Notes: generated from the sequence alone by a model not told the origin. Shown: positions 12,015-23,588, counted from the stretch's first letter. The stretch is DNA of 64,000 nucleotides from Ophiodon elongatus (GCA_016806645.1 JACSYO010001998.1:1203501-1267500), one strand, 5' to 3'. Numbers and translations are program-made.

Positions 12015-12599
12015 ACTTTAATTGACCCAAAACGTTCAAAACTCTCAAACACCAGAGATACTCAAAGCTTCAGAAGTCGTCATGCTCGTGGTAGTTGTCA
12101 CTTGATATACGCTCTGACATGTATTGAAACAACCATCTGAAGATGAACCAAAACAGTGACTGAACAATAATCAAACTACACCAAAGAAAACCGCAATGAG
12201 GTCTCAATAAAAGGTACACCGGACAGTGTTGAAACCCAGCCTAAAGATGGGTTTTACCTTAGTTATGTTACAGAACTTACATCAGATATGCCTAAACCTA
12301 AACAAGTTTCTTTGCCCTAGCCTAACCAAGTAAACCTGAAAACTAAGTAAACCTTGGAAATTGTATTGTAAAAGATACAGTAACTGAAACCTGCCAACAA
12401 AGGGACTCAATAGCGCTGGAACTCAAACTCGTTCTGACTCCTAACTCATCAAATGCCAGCGCTTGGTCAGTGGCCCTCGGTGTCTGATACGACGCACTGA
12501 GGCCCCCTTAGCGTCTGTATGAGACGCACCGGGCTTTCAACCAACTCCAATGTGAACCTTTCCGGTTCATTGTTAGACGCTGGGAGCTACTGACATATC

Positions 12600-12850
12600 G
12601 GGAGGTTGGATGGGTCAATAAAAGTCGCCCAAGAGACTGGTGTTTGTGTCCGGTGTGAAACCACGTCAACGCCTTATTTTACCTTTTTGTTTTACGTAAC
12701 TTACTCCAGTTACATAATCAACTGCATGTTTGCCGTGAACACAGAAGTTTGTTTTGACACGATGCATGTAACAAGGGTAAAACTGACATGTCATCTCTGA
12801 CAAGTCCAAAACCGACGTTTGAAGCGGAGGGCCACTGGCCGAGGGTCGCT
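12600..12850 (+). repeat. Dispersed repeat family A, copy 1
   Basis: Shares with 32675-33050 and 47700-47960 the order: ATGGGTCAA, a CGTGT(G/T)AAACCA...GTCAACG motif, a TACGTAACTT-like segment, GAACACAGAAGTTTGTTTTG, GATGCATGTAACAAGG, and a TGACAAGTCCAAAACCGAC end. Same strand in all copies. The class is unknown to me. Confidence 0.65.
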
Positions 12851-13096
12851 ATTTGACGGGTTGAGAGAGAAGGCAAAAGCAGTCACTCTTCCTGAGAACT
12901 AGTTTTGAGACTCAGCCAAAAGCCAATGAAATGTCTGGTACGCAGTGCAGAGTAAACACAGCATCACAACCCAGCTGACACCGTCAGCACAAGAAAGGAG
13001 GGATGAACCATCGCCAAAAGGCAGAGCAGGAGGAGAACTGAAACACATTCAAAAAGCCCTGCCAGTGAACTCCTGCAGCGCTTACTAATCAGCCAC

Positions 13097-13389
13097 AGAC
13101 AGAGAGGAGACAGACAGGCAGACAGAGAGAGACAGACAGGCAGGGAGAGAGAGACAGACAGACAGAGAGGAGACAGACAGGCAGAGAGAGACAGACAGAC
13201 AGGCAGAGAGAGAGACAGACAGACAGAGAGGAGACAGACAGGCAGGGAGAGAGAGACAGGCAGACAGAGAGAGAGACAGACAGACAGAGAGGAGACAGAC
13301 AGGCAGGGAGAGAGAGACAGAGAGAGAGAGAGGAGACAGACAGAGAGAGACAGACAGACAGACAGACAGGGAGCCAGACAGACAGACAG

Positions 13390-13422
<33 letters not shown>

Positions 13423-13888
13423 GAGACAGGCAGGCAGGGAGAGAGAGACAGACAGACACAGAGAGAGAGAGAGACAGACAGGGAGAGAGAGAGACAGGGA
13501 GAGAGAGACAGACAAACAGGCAGGGAGAGAGAGACAGACAGACAGAGAGGAGACAGACAGGCAGGGAGAGACAGACAGACAGACAGAGAGAGAGACAGAC
13601 AGACAGAGAGGAGACAGACAGGCAGGGAGAGAGAGACAGAGAGAGAGAGAGGAGACAGACAGAGAGAGACAGAGAGACAGACAGACAGGGAGACAGACAG
13701 ACAGACAGAGAGAGAGAGACAGACAGGGGGAGAGAGAGACAGACAAGCAGAGAGAGAGACAGACAGACAGCCAGGCAGAGAGAGACAGACAGAAAGTCAG
13801 ACAGGGAGCCAGACAGACAGACAGAGAGAGAGACAGACAGACAGAGAGAGACAGACAGGCAGGGGGAGAGAGAGACAGACAGACAGAC

Positions 13889-13923
<35 letters not shown>

Positions 13924-14062
13924 CAGACAGGGAGAGAGACAGACAGACAGACAGAGAGAGAGACAGACAGACAGAGAGACAGACAGACACACAGAGAGAC
14001 AGACAGACAGACACACAGAGAGACAGACAGACAGACACAGAGACAGACAGACAGACAGACAG

Positions 14063-14121
<59 letters not shown>

Positions 14122-14122
14122 G
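13097..14122 (+). repeat. 1 kb CAGA/GAGA tract
   Basis: A purine-dominated array built from CAGACAGA and GAGAGA blocks with recurrent higher-order pieces such as GAGGAGACAGACAGGCAGGG. It is free of stop codons on the - strand only because of the repeat (LSVCLSV peptides), not because it is coding. Confidence 0.96.
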
Positions 14123-16799
14123 GAGGCTGGTTTCGTGAGGTTTGCTGATTCATGCCGAGAGAGACGATGCAGCGAGAGACGAACTGAGAGGGTCTGACAG
14201 AGACACTCAGCAGTCAGAGAGGGAATATGAAATATAACACAGGAAGAGAAATGAAACAAGATGACCGCTGCTGCCTCTCAGTGCAAAACAAGCCTTCGCT
14301 GGGATTGGCTGAACCAAACCCCAACCACGGCCCATAAAGGTGCAGTCGCCCCATGATATAGTACCCCAATCATTTCAGTGAGAAACTGTGTGAGACGTCA
14401 CTTCCTGTCCCAGATTAACCCCTCCCCCCTCGTTCCCTTTGTGGCAAGTTCCGACTTATTTGAAATCACCACACTGTAAAAGCAGATTCCCCTTAAACCC
14501 CCTCCTGGCCAGAGGAGGCGCACTGCTGCCGGGGAGCTGAGCTCTCCTCGTCCACCGGAGAGCTTCCCACTTCAGGGCCGAAGGCCCCGCTGGACTCTAA
14601 GCTTTTGGTGAACCTGCGTGATTTCATTTGATTTTGTGTGGAGTCTGACCTGGTGGCAACAATGACAAGCATTAAGAAAAACTCTGAAGAAACAGACAGT
14701 CTTCTCGCTGATGGCCTCGTTTGCTCATGGGTCATATGGATGTATCAGTATTAAATTGAGGCTGTTTCATAACCAGTGAAAGTTCCTCACTGGAGCATTA
14801 AGTATTGCTTTATATACTTATACTTTATTTCAATGAAGTGACCGCATAAAGTATTGTAGACAATGTAGCGGGTCAGCTGAACATGTCAAAATATGTAAGT
14901 TGAGAATGGGCATATGAAAATAAGATGCCTAAACATCTTAAATGGAAATCTTTTATTTGGAGATTTTAATAGCGATTAGATAGTATTACATAGTTCTTTT
15001 TTTTTTAAATACAAGATGTCAACCGACTTCTAACCATCCAAGCACATATTTAGAAACACAAAGAAACATATCTTTTTAATTAAACAGACTGTCGTTTGAA
15101 TTCCCACTGACCTCCTGATAGACTGTGATATGATCATTAGGTGTCTTTACTGGCCTTTCATGTTTTTATAGTGTGAATTACTGAAAAAGGTAATTGTAAT
15201 ATTCAAATATCGAAACTTCTCTTTGATCTTCAGTGTGAGGATGTTTTTGGTCCTTTTATGACTATTAACGACTGATCAGAGAGTTCAAAGAGAGGATTGA
15301 TCTGCTGTTGATCACTGAGGTCAGAGCTAACATCCCATCACACTCAGGAAACCAAAGATTGAATCAGACTTAATACAAGTCATCATATTTAGATTTAATG
15401 CATTTCATTTTTAACTAGTATTCTTATAAGTTATGTGTTCCAAACCTGTCATGTATCCCTTATTATACCACTAGTTGACATTTAAATTTTAAATAAAAAA
15501 CAGTCAGGCCTGTGTACGTTCTCATTTTCAAAGTGTAAATAAACTGTAACATATTAAAAGTGTTAAAATTACAGTTTATTAGAAGGTGTCTTTGTTTTCT
15601 TTCTTTACACCATAAAATAATTCCGATCGTCCTGAACACAAACATTAGAAACAGCAGACTGATGACACAGAATACAAGAAATACAAAGCGGAGGTGAAAG
15701 AGAAAACAACATCAATCAGTGAACCGTTTCATTTGGTCCGAGTGTAATCCCTATGAACAGATTCTGCATTCATATGGATTAAAACAGATTCTGCATTCTG
15801 ATGCAGAATCATTGCCTCGTGCAGGCAACGGGACCAGGTTTTGGGGACAGGAAGCATCGTGGTTTCCGTTGGTAGTCCGAGTAGTATCGATCCATCACAA
15901 CAGCAGCCTGGCTGAATGCAGGTGAACGGTCCGAGAGCAGACTGGTGGAGAACACACCCACCGGGATGGAGGAGGTTCTGACCCAGACTGGCTGCACCGG
16001 AGCCCCAGAAATAGTCCCTGGCCCCCAGAGGCTTCTCCGTAGTCAGACCGATAGCAGATGGCTTCTGATATTAGGCCGAGGGTGAATGTTTCTAACTAGT
16101 AAAAGAGAGTTTACACTCTGTGTGAGGAAAACTAATGAAATCACATTCAGCAATCACTTTGAACTGACTGATCACAACATTTAGTTGTTTCCCCTTATTA
16201 AAAACAGATTTTAAATCCCATATCACAGAATACAATATGTCTGAAATATGTGCAATATTATTATTACGATTATAATTACAATTATTACTATTCAGTGGGT
16301 TTAATTTTCCATCTTGCCATTCTATGTACTCTATTCCACCTTATTTTCATATATATTTTGTTCTTATTTATATCTTATTTTATCAAGTGTGCTTCATTTT
16401 CCAACTTATTGTATATTAATTGTGTTATTCTATCCCTGTTATCATGTTCATTCTATATCTAGTTTTCCTTTATTGTAAAGCACTTTGTGCTGCATTTCAT
16501 TTATAAAATGTTCTATACAAATAAAAACATTATTGATTTAGTTGTTTTTTTTAAAGTTGATTAAAAATAATAAACAGAACAATATATATTTAAAATCTGC
16601 AACGAAAATAATAAAATATGTTTACACCCACGTGGAACCAAATAAAAGTATTTTCGATAAACACCGTGCGCGTGCACGTTTCTGCATCTCGGATCATGAT
16701 ATCGGCCCCAAGTTGTTTGAAGTAAAGTGCACGTTAACAGATCATTTGATGATCAATTGAACCAAAGGACTGACTCCAGTTTGAATTAACAGTTTCCAT
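14123..16799. other. No gene seen; upstream region of the homeobox gene
   Basis: No exon recognised. 16472-16530 (GTAAAGCACTTTGTGCTGCA then TTCTATACAAATAAA) is an L2-like LINE 3' end. Near 15760-15805 a short direct repeat (ACAGATTCTGCATTC) occurs twice. Confidence 0.5.
16472..16530 (+). mobile_element. L2-like LINE 3' end fragment
   Basis: GTAAAGCACTTTGTGCTGC...ATACAAATAAAAACATTATT is the common 3' end of fish L2-type LINEs. Confidence 0.6.
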
Positions 16800-16885
16800 A
16801 GTCATCATCACGTCCCTCATCACGCCCCCCCATCATCCCCCCCCCTCCCCTCATCACGTCCCCCTCCTCATCACGTCCCCCTCCA
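16800..16885 (+). repeat. Short CATCACG/CCCCC tandem tract
   Basis: A C-rich tract with repeated CATCACGTCCCCC-like units lies immediately upstream of the TCF-type sites. It is low-complexity promoter-proximal sequence. Confidence 0.7.
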
Positions 16886-16886
16886 G

Positions 16887-16923
16887 TTCAAAGGATCAAC
16901 ACATTCAAGAGGTCAAATCAAAG
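16887..16923 (+). promoter_or_regulatory. Two TCF/LEF-type sites upstream of the homeobox gene
   Basis: TTCAAAG at 16887-16893 and ATCAAAG at 16917-16923 both fit the WWCAAAG core of TCF/LEF sites, in the same orientation and 30 bp apart, about 150-180 bp before the chosen ATG. Direct activation of dharma by maternal beta-catenin/Tcf is known in zebrafish. Seven-base motifs are common by chance, so function is inferred from position and the identity of the gene. Confidence 0.45.
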
Positions 16924-17069
16924 TCCAGATCTCTTGTGATGTGTGACGGACATGAAGCCATCCCTCTGGCTGGAGCCTCGCATTAACATGTTAAAGAGCC
17001 GTCAGGTGTTTGATGGACTTTCTGTTTCTGTTAAAACTGGACCCGAGGCCCTCCCGGAGCTCAGAGGTC

Positions 17070-17394
17070 ATGGACGGAAGCAGAGTGTCGGACTTCAGCA
17101 TCGAGCGCATCCTTTCCCCGCAGCTCGGACACAAGCCGCTGCTGATGGAGCTTCCCCCGGGCGGAAATCTCCAGGGGATCCCCGCAGGGTTCAGTCTGGA
17201 CTCCGGGGACCTCTGGCCTCCTGCGCCGGTCCTGGTGCCGGTCCCGGTCCCGGTGCCAGGCTGTCTGCAGTACCGAGGGATGAGCTTCGGCGAGGCGTTG
17301 TGCCCGTATGGAGCCGGCTTCCATCACACAGACTTCTCCAGCCTGTATCCAACCCCCGGAGTGCGCGTGCACTTCAGCAGCCAGGACGCTGCCG
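17070..17394 (+). CDS. dharma: Homeobox gene exon 1 (Eh1 motif)
   Basis: ATG to donor G|GTATGT, ending in phase 1. It encodes the Eh1 motif, ILSPQLG just after it, and the Pro/Val-rich linker. GC content is clearly higher than in the flanks. Confidence 0.85.
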
Positions 17395-18199
17395 GTATGT
17401 TCACGTGGAAATAAACTGAAATGTTTGCTGACCAAAACTTTTACTTCAATTTAGATTTCTTAGTTTTACATTCACCAAATAAGTTTGAGTTCATAAGTGT
17501 GCTTCTCTTCCCCAGATGCTCAGCACCTGTCCGGTTACAGTGGTCCCCACCGGGTCGGGCTGTCCGCGCAGCCGCATCAGAAGGCCCGGATGAGGACGGT
17601 GTTCACCGACAGCCAGACCAAGCGGCTCGAGTCGCTGTTCGAGCTCACCGACTACCCGGCGATGGAAGCGCGCGCCGAGCTGGCGAGGAGCAGCGGGCTG
17701 AGCGAGGAGACGGTCCGGGTGAGTCCGATGACCCGGTGAGGGAGGAAAACCTCTCCGGGCGGCCTGAAATGTCCCCCGGCTGCATTTTACGCACTGATTT
17801 ACCAAGAAGTTATTTTTACTATTATGTGGCAAATTAAGTATGCCTTTTAAAATAATTATAAATAATTATAAAACATTATATTGGTAATAATATTAACTTT
17901 GTTCTCCCTAAAAAAAATACAAACTCAATTTGTCTTATACAGGGGAAAAACTGCTGATAAGCATTTTACTTTGGGCCAATGGGGATTTATATTATTGTTG
18001 TGCTTTATGTTTTCCGGTCAGACTTTAAATCTGCTTCCAAGAGAACATGTAGTAACATCTGTCCTCTCTCTCTCTGTGTTTCCAGGTGTGGTTTAAGAAC
18101 TGCAGAGCCAGGAGGAAGCGCCTGCGCACCGGGTCAAAGGTCAAATCCCCTTCCCGAAGCGATGGAGCAGAGAAGAAGTTCTTCACCTCGCTGGTCTGA
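17070..18199 (+). CDS. dharma: Paired-type K50 homeobox repressor, probable dharma/bozozok (3 exons)
   Basis: Coding exons are 17070-17394, 17516-17718 and 18086-18199, joining in frame to 213 residues plus TGA. Near the N-terminus (about residues 8-14) is FSIERIL, an Eh1 motif that recruits Groucho/TLE co-repressors. A proline/valine-rich stretch follows (PVPVPVPG). The homeodomain (about residues 132-191) has R5, F8, L16, F20, W48, F49, K50 and N51. The second intron splits it between residues 46 and 47, as is usual in paired-class genes. The tail after the homeodomain is short, about 22 residues. Small size, N-terminal Eh1 and a divergent goosecoid-like K50 homeodomain fit fish Dharma/Bozozok, a nuclear repressor induced by maternal beta-catenin that sets up the dorsal organiser. 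Start: ATG 17070 has G at -3 and G at +4; an in-frame ATG at 17013 has T at -3 and is less likely. Odd: homeodomain residue 52 is Cys instead of Arg. Alternatives are a goosecoid or gsc2 relative; homeobox identity is certain, the dharma name is inferred. Confidence 0.72.
17516..17718 (+). CDS. dharma: Homeobox gene exon 2 (homeodomain residues 1-46)
   Basis: The acceptor TTCCCCAG precedes 17516 and the donor GTGAGT follows 17718. It encodes most of the homeodomain, from KARMRTVFTD through helix 2 to SEETVR at residue 46. Confidence 0.92.
18086..18199 (+). CDS. dharma: Homeobox gene exon 3 (recognition helix and C-terminus)
   Basis: The acceptor TTTCCAG precedes GTG TGG TTT. It encodes VWFKNCRARRKRLR (recognition helix with K50 and N51, but Cys at 52), then a basic/serine tail ending FFTSLV and TGA at 18197-18199. 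Confidence 0.92.
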   Translation: MWFKNCRARRKRLRTGSKVKSPSRSDGAEKKFFTSLV

Positions 18200-18669
18200 A
18201 CCCGACAGACTGTCCACCTGCGGCTCGGAGGTCAAACTCATCCTGTGCAGGCACTCTCGCCTTCAGGGGTCAAAGGTCAGCTGACAAGGCCCTGCTTAGG
18301 GGCACTTCAGCAGGGTGGATGCTCGCTACTATCTGATAACTGAACTCTGGACTGATTACGGAGGGTTGTTTGGTCTAAACTGTAGTTTAATCTCTAATTA
18401 AAGCCAATCAGAGCTCTGGCACAAACTGGACCGTTCGTAAAATCGGATGAATTGTTCTTGTTGTTATTCAGAGCATCGTACTCTTTAATTTGCCCGTTGG
18501 TCAACTCATATGGAAACAGAACGCTCTCTCAGTTTGGTGTCGAGCGTCAGATTGGATTTATAACCACACCCTTGGTGACTGTTCTAGCTTTAAATTATTT
18601 TGTATTTTTATGTAAATTATTAAAATGACCATGTAAAGGTTTGTAACCTTGAGCATTTATTCATAAAAA

Positions 18670-18675
18670 AATAAA
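18670..18675 (+). terminator. Candidate polyadenylation signal of the homeobox gene
   Basis: AATAAA about 470 bp after the stop codon, on the coding strand, in AT-rich DNA. It would give a 3' UTR of about 0.5 kb. Confidence 0.5.
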
Positions 18676-18699
18676 TGCAATTGAAATTAATTCAGTCTT

Positions 18700-20469
18700 A
18701 TGTTGTTGTTTATGGATTTTGAAACTGAATAGATCAAGCCCGCAATTATAATATATATTTGGGGGGGGCATTATTTATAATTTTTTCTTCATTGTAATTG
18801 CACACATTTCAACCATTCAATATCAGTTATTAACTATAATAACTGACCTTGAGTGCACATGTAAATCAATAAGCACTTGCATAGAAAACAATGTGTGTGC
18901 CAGTACTGTAAATAGCTTTATTTCAAGTGCAAACCATCTCAAAGCTGTTTTATATTATAAATTAATTCAAATCAATGAATGAGTCTTTGATGTAAACATG
19001 CAAAGAGGTTACTAACTTCACCAAACAGAAGACACAAAGAGGAAGAGGAGGGTGAATCATTCCTCAGACCCAGCAGGGATGACATTAAAGGAGAAAAGTT
19101 GATCTGGACAATAAATATTTGAAAGCAGTGCAGAATGTCTGGAAGCCTTAATGCATTATCTTCCATTATATTTTAACATTATGATTTGTCACTTGCCGCA
19201 TGAATTTTGTGTAAAATAAAGACATTTACTACATAAATTGGTGCATGAAAAATCACCAGACTGCAGGAAATGAATTGTTTGAAGATAAAAAAAATATATT
19301 TTTATTACACAACATGATTTATTACATACTTCCTAAATCCTCTCTAGTGCCAGATCCATTTTGATAAAAAACTTATTTTTTCTCACTTTATAGGTTTTAT
19401 AAAAACTTGATGGGTACTATCTCTGCTTTTAAGAGAGGAAGGTGCACTCTGAAAATTGACCATTAATTTATTGATGTAAAAGCTGTTCTTGAAACCAGCA
19501 GTAGTCAAATCAACATTTACATTCAGATTTCTATTTAAGTACAATTTTGAGCTACTCCATGAACATTTGCATTTTAGCTTATGGGTCTTTACAACCACAA
19601 TGTTAAAACACTCCTTATTGGACTGGGAGCAATGGAGTAAATCAAATATTACCATATTTTCTGATAAAAACCTCAATATCGATATTGCGAAGTAATTGTA
19701 TGGTTGACTATTGGTGCTTTCACAAACTATTTACACATTTTTTATATATAATCATCAGCAATGTGGCTATAATAGAAACCAGGAAAAGACAACATCCATG
19801 CATTACCTGGAACCACTTGTTCTAGCTGACAGTGGGCGGAGGTACAGGGTTCCCTCTGCACACGTCACCAGGCTGACCCAGAGACAGACATCAGCCATTC
19901 ACTCACATACAGGACATTTAAAGGCATCACTTACCCTGCAGGTCTATGACAGTGGAAGAAGCCGGAGAAGCCGGAGATGACTGCTCCACACAGAAAGGCC
20001 GAGTGAGTTTGAACCCCGGCCCCTCGTGCTGTGAACAAAGGCCATGTTATGACATCCAAAATCTAAGGCCACATCTAGTCTCATACCACAATATAGATAT
20101 TGATCAATACATCTCCCATTAGTAATACTAATCAAATAATATAAAAAAGGTCTTTCAGCTAGGAGACTGCTGTTTGAGCCCCGTGTGAGACGAGAAGTCA
20201 GCGTTGATTTATTCCCCACTTACCTGACGTACTCAATAACGTCACTTCCATAGTTCAGGAGAGACTTGCTGAGAATTTAACAATCATTTATTACAATTGC
20301 ATAACATTTGAATAGTGCAAAGTCGCTGACGATTGGACTTCATCCTGAATTAGGATAAGCAAGGTGTAGTAATGCTGAGTTCTGATAAGGAAGAATCCCC
20401 CCCCCCCCCCCACCCCCCCGAGTCCAGACACTTTTGGTGGTGGTGAAGAAGGTGGTGCTGTAACCCAGT
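18700..20469. other. Intergenic, no gene seen
   Basis: AT-rich DNA. 20150-20260 has a short partial copy of dispersed family A (GTGAGACGAGAAGTCAGCG, then CGTACTCAATAACGTCACTT). A poly-C run lies at 20397-20418. Confidence 0.5.
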
Positions 20470-21541
20470 GTTGAATGAGGAGCAGGACTGATGCTGACTG
20501 GAGGTGACTGGGCTGGAGGAGGGTGGAGGTGACTGGGCTGGAGGAGAGTGGAGGTGACTGGGGGGGAGGAGGGTGGAGGTGACTGGGGGGGAGGAGGGTG
20601 GAGGTGACTGGGGGGAGGAGGATGGAGGTGACTAGGGGGGAGGAGGATGGAGGTTACTGGGGGGGAGGAAGATGGAGGTGACTGGGGGGGAGAATGGTGG
20701 AGGTGACTGGGGGGGAGAATGGTGGAGGTGACTGGGGGGGAGGAGGACGGAGGTGACGGGGGGGGAGGAGGGTGGAGGTGACTGGGGGGGAGGAGGATGG
20801 AGGTGACTGGGGGGGAGGAGGGTGGAGGTGACTGGGGGAAGGAGGATGGAGGTGACTGGGGGGGAGGAGGATGGAGGTGATTGGGGGGAGGAGGATGGAG
20901 GTGACTGGGGGAGGAAGATGGAGGTGACTGGGGGAGGAGGGTGGCGGTGACTGGGGGGAGGAGGATGGAGGTGACTGGGGGGGAGGAAGATGGAGGTGAC
21001 TGGGGGGAGGAGGGTGGCGGTGACTGGGGGAGGAGGATGGAGGTGACTGGGGAGGAGGATGGAGGTGACTGGGGAAAAAAAAAGGATGAGGTGACTGGGA
21101 GAAGATGTGACTGGAGGAGGTGGCTGACTGGGGGAGGATGTGACTGGGAAAGAGGTGACTGGGGGGAGGAGGGTGGCGGTGACTGGGGGAGGAGGATGGA
21201 GGTGACTGGGGGGAGGAGGATGGAGGTGACTGGGGAAGGAGGATGGAGGTGACGGGGGGGAGGAGGATGGAGGTGACTGGGGGGGAGGAGGGTGGAGGTG
21301 ACTGGGGGAAGGAGGATGGAGGTGACTGGGTGGGAGGAGGAGGATGGAGGTGATTGGGGGGAGGAGGATGGAGGTGACTGGGGGGGAGGAGGATGGAGGT
21401 GACTGGGGGGGAGGAAGATGGAGGTGACTGGGGGGAGGAGGGTGGCGGTGACTGGGGGGAGGAGGATGGAGGTGACTGGGGGGGGGAGGGTGGAGGTGAC
21501 TGGGGTGGAGGAAGGTGGAGGTGACGGGTGGAGGAGGGTGG
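20470..21541 (+). repeat. G-rich minisatellite, ~1.07 kb
   Basis: Roughly forty imperfect copies of a 24-28 bp unit GAGGAGGATGGAGGTGACTG followed by five to eight G. Variants have ATGG, GTGG, GAAG or CGG. Repeated runs of four or more G on the + strand make it prone to G-quadruplexes. The long proline-rich - strand reading frame is a by-product of the repeat. Confidence 0.96.
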
Positions 21542-21779
21542 CATCTGTTTTGAGCTGAAATGATAACTGACAGCAGCAGAGAGGAGAACCTATTTAAAAC
21601 TTTGACAACAACGATGTGATTGGCTTAAGGAAACTGCGCAGAATCTGGTTGGTTAATTTAAAGTGAACGCCCCCAATCAGCTGATGGAGTGGTCACAGGG
21701 GGAATTACAGATCTAGATTATGAATGAACAGGAGTGTAGAGAGTCTTCCTGACTGAACCTCCGCTTCAGCTTCATTTAA

Positions 21780-21960
21780 CTCAACACAAACTATGATTAC
21801 TTCGTAACCCGGTAGTTTTGTTTCCTAAACCTAACTAAGTGTTTCACAATCTTTTCCTAAACCTTCACTAAGTAGTTTTGTTGCCTAACTATAACTAGGT
21901 TGTTACCTGTGAAGTCGAAAGTATATTTTGAAACGACTGAAACTGACACGTTGCTGGATT
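21780..21960 (+). repeat. Dispersed repeat family A, copy 2
   Basis: Contains TTCCTAAACCTAACTAAGTG, TTCCTAAACCTTCACTAAGT and a GAAGTCGAAAGTATATTTTG segment, resembling 32830-32920 and 47840-47910. Confidence 0.6.
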
Positions 21961-23436
21961 TTTTTTAAGAAAACACAAAATATTTGTTGTAACATTTTTG
22001 TAAGATATCATATGAAGCACTCTATGAGTATACGTTGTTTACTAACACTGTATATGTTTACATTCTGTTGATGCTATTTTTTCTTATGAATCTAAATACT
22101 TCCTCCAGCACAGCTTGAAACGTGTACTAAATGATCTATGCAATTTTAGAAAAGCAACACATTCTAAATGTCTATGTTGTACATGCTTTATCATTTTCTG
22201 TCCAGCTCAAAAATTGGGATACTTCGCCTCCCAAGACTTAGTTGAACTTTTCACCCAACAGTCAAAACAACTTAATTTCACAAATAAGCACTAATGAAAT
22301 CTGTGAATTAAATATGAATTACATCATTGACCATGGCTTGTACACTCTATCAATATATTCAGATAAGAATTATTAATTATTAAAGGTTACTTGGGGGGCC
22401 ATAACTCGGACCAATTTATGGTTTATTTTGTATATGAATTATATTTGTAAGGTTTCCAATTTGCAGATGATGCACAATTACCTTTCTGCATTTAGAATTT
22501 GAAACTTTTGGCCTCATGCAAGAATCACTTGTACGAACACATTCGTTCTTCAGAGGGTTGCACAAGGCACAATCACCAATTTTATCGTTTTTCAATTTTC
22601 TCTTCGGTACAAACCCAATTTTCGAGTGTTCCAGACCTGCTGTAGGAGTCATGTGCAAATAGTCTGCCGTTATCCAAATTTGAATTATAATTCAAAGTTG
22701 GCTATTGTTGCTATTGTATAACACTATCAATAACTCAGGCTGCCAAACCACTTACATGATGCACTAATTGAGGGTTAATTTGTCTGTGTATGTAATGAGG
22801 TCGGTGAGAAGTGTAACCCGGCGTGTCATGCCTGACTTCCTTCTTTGGATGCCTTGGTGCATCAGGCCCTTGGAAGAGAGCGGGGCTTCAGACCGCTTTC
22901 TGATATTGACGGAGGCAGATGGATGGTTCTTCATATATATATTCATATATATGCAAGTCTCTGTCCGGGGGAGACATCCTCCATTGTAACGTCTGACAGC
23001 AACATCACCTATAATGGCACATACTCTTTAAGCCATTTTACGTGGCTTCAGCAGGTCCCTCAGTTCCACTGACGCTAAAAGCAGGACTAAAACCTCCTAA
23101 ATGTGCTCTGTTCATGAATTAACACTTCTGGACATATGGGGCAGGACGGAAGGAGGCAGGAGGAAAAACATATTTTGGTAGAGTGTAGTATTATTGTATG
23201 AAATGAAGGATAGTGCTTTAAATCAGGCTTCACTATACCTGAGTGTTTGTATAATTACAGAATTGACCAAAAAGAAAATGAATGTGTTTTCTGTGAGTAA
23301 AAGCAATGGACAGGAGAGGTAGGAAAACAACATCAAATTCTTTATTATATTCATAGAGTTGTCACTGTTATTATTAGAAGCATTTCCATGCTGCTGAGAA
23401 TAAGATACATATATTGAAAAACCCCAACGAGAAAAT
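21961..23436. other. Intergenic, no gene seen
   Basis: AT-rich DNA with no exon or named repeat recognised. Confidence 0.5.
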
Positions 23437-23479
23437 ACTGAGAGAGGGAGAGAGAGAGAGAGAGAGAGAGACGGAGAGA

Positions 23480-23577
<98 letters not shown>

Positions 23578-23588
23578 GAGAGAGAGAG
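23437..23588 (+). repeat. GA microsatellite
   Basis: About 150 bp of (GA)n with periodic GGGA interruptions. Confidence 0.97.

Noticed and set aside
12964..14259. 431-residue - strand ORF of Leu/Ser/Val/Cys repeats
   Set aside because: It is the translation of the CAGA/GAGA array in a frame that happens to lack stops; overlapping frames do the same and no domain or splice structure is present.
17061..17435. - strand ORF opposite homeobox exon 1
   Set aside because: A shadow of the GC-rich coding exon on +.
20654..21544. 296-residue proline/serine-rich - strand ORF
   Set aside because: A product of the 24-28 bp G-rich minisatellite, with no stop because of the unit sequence.
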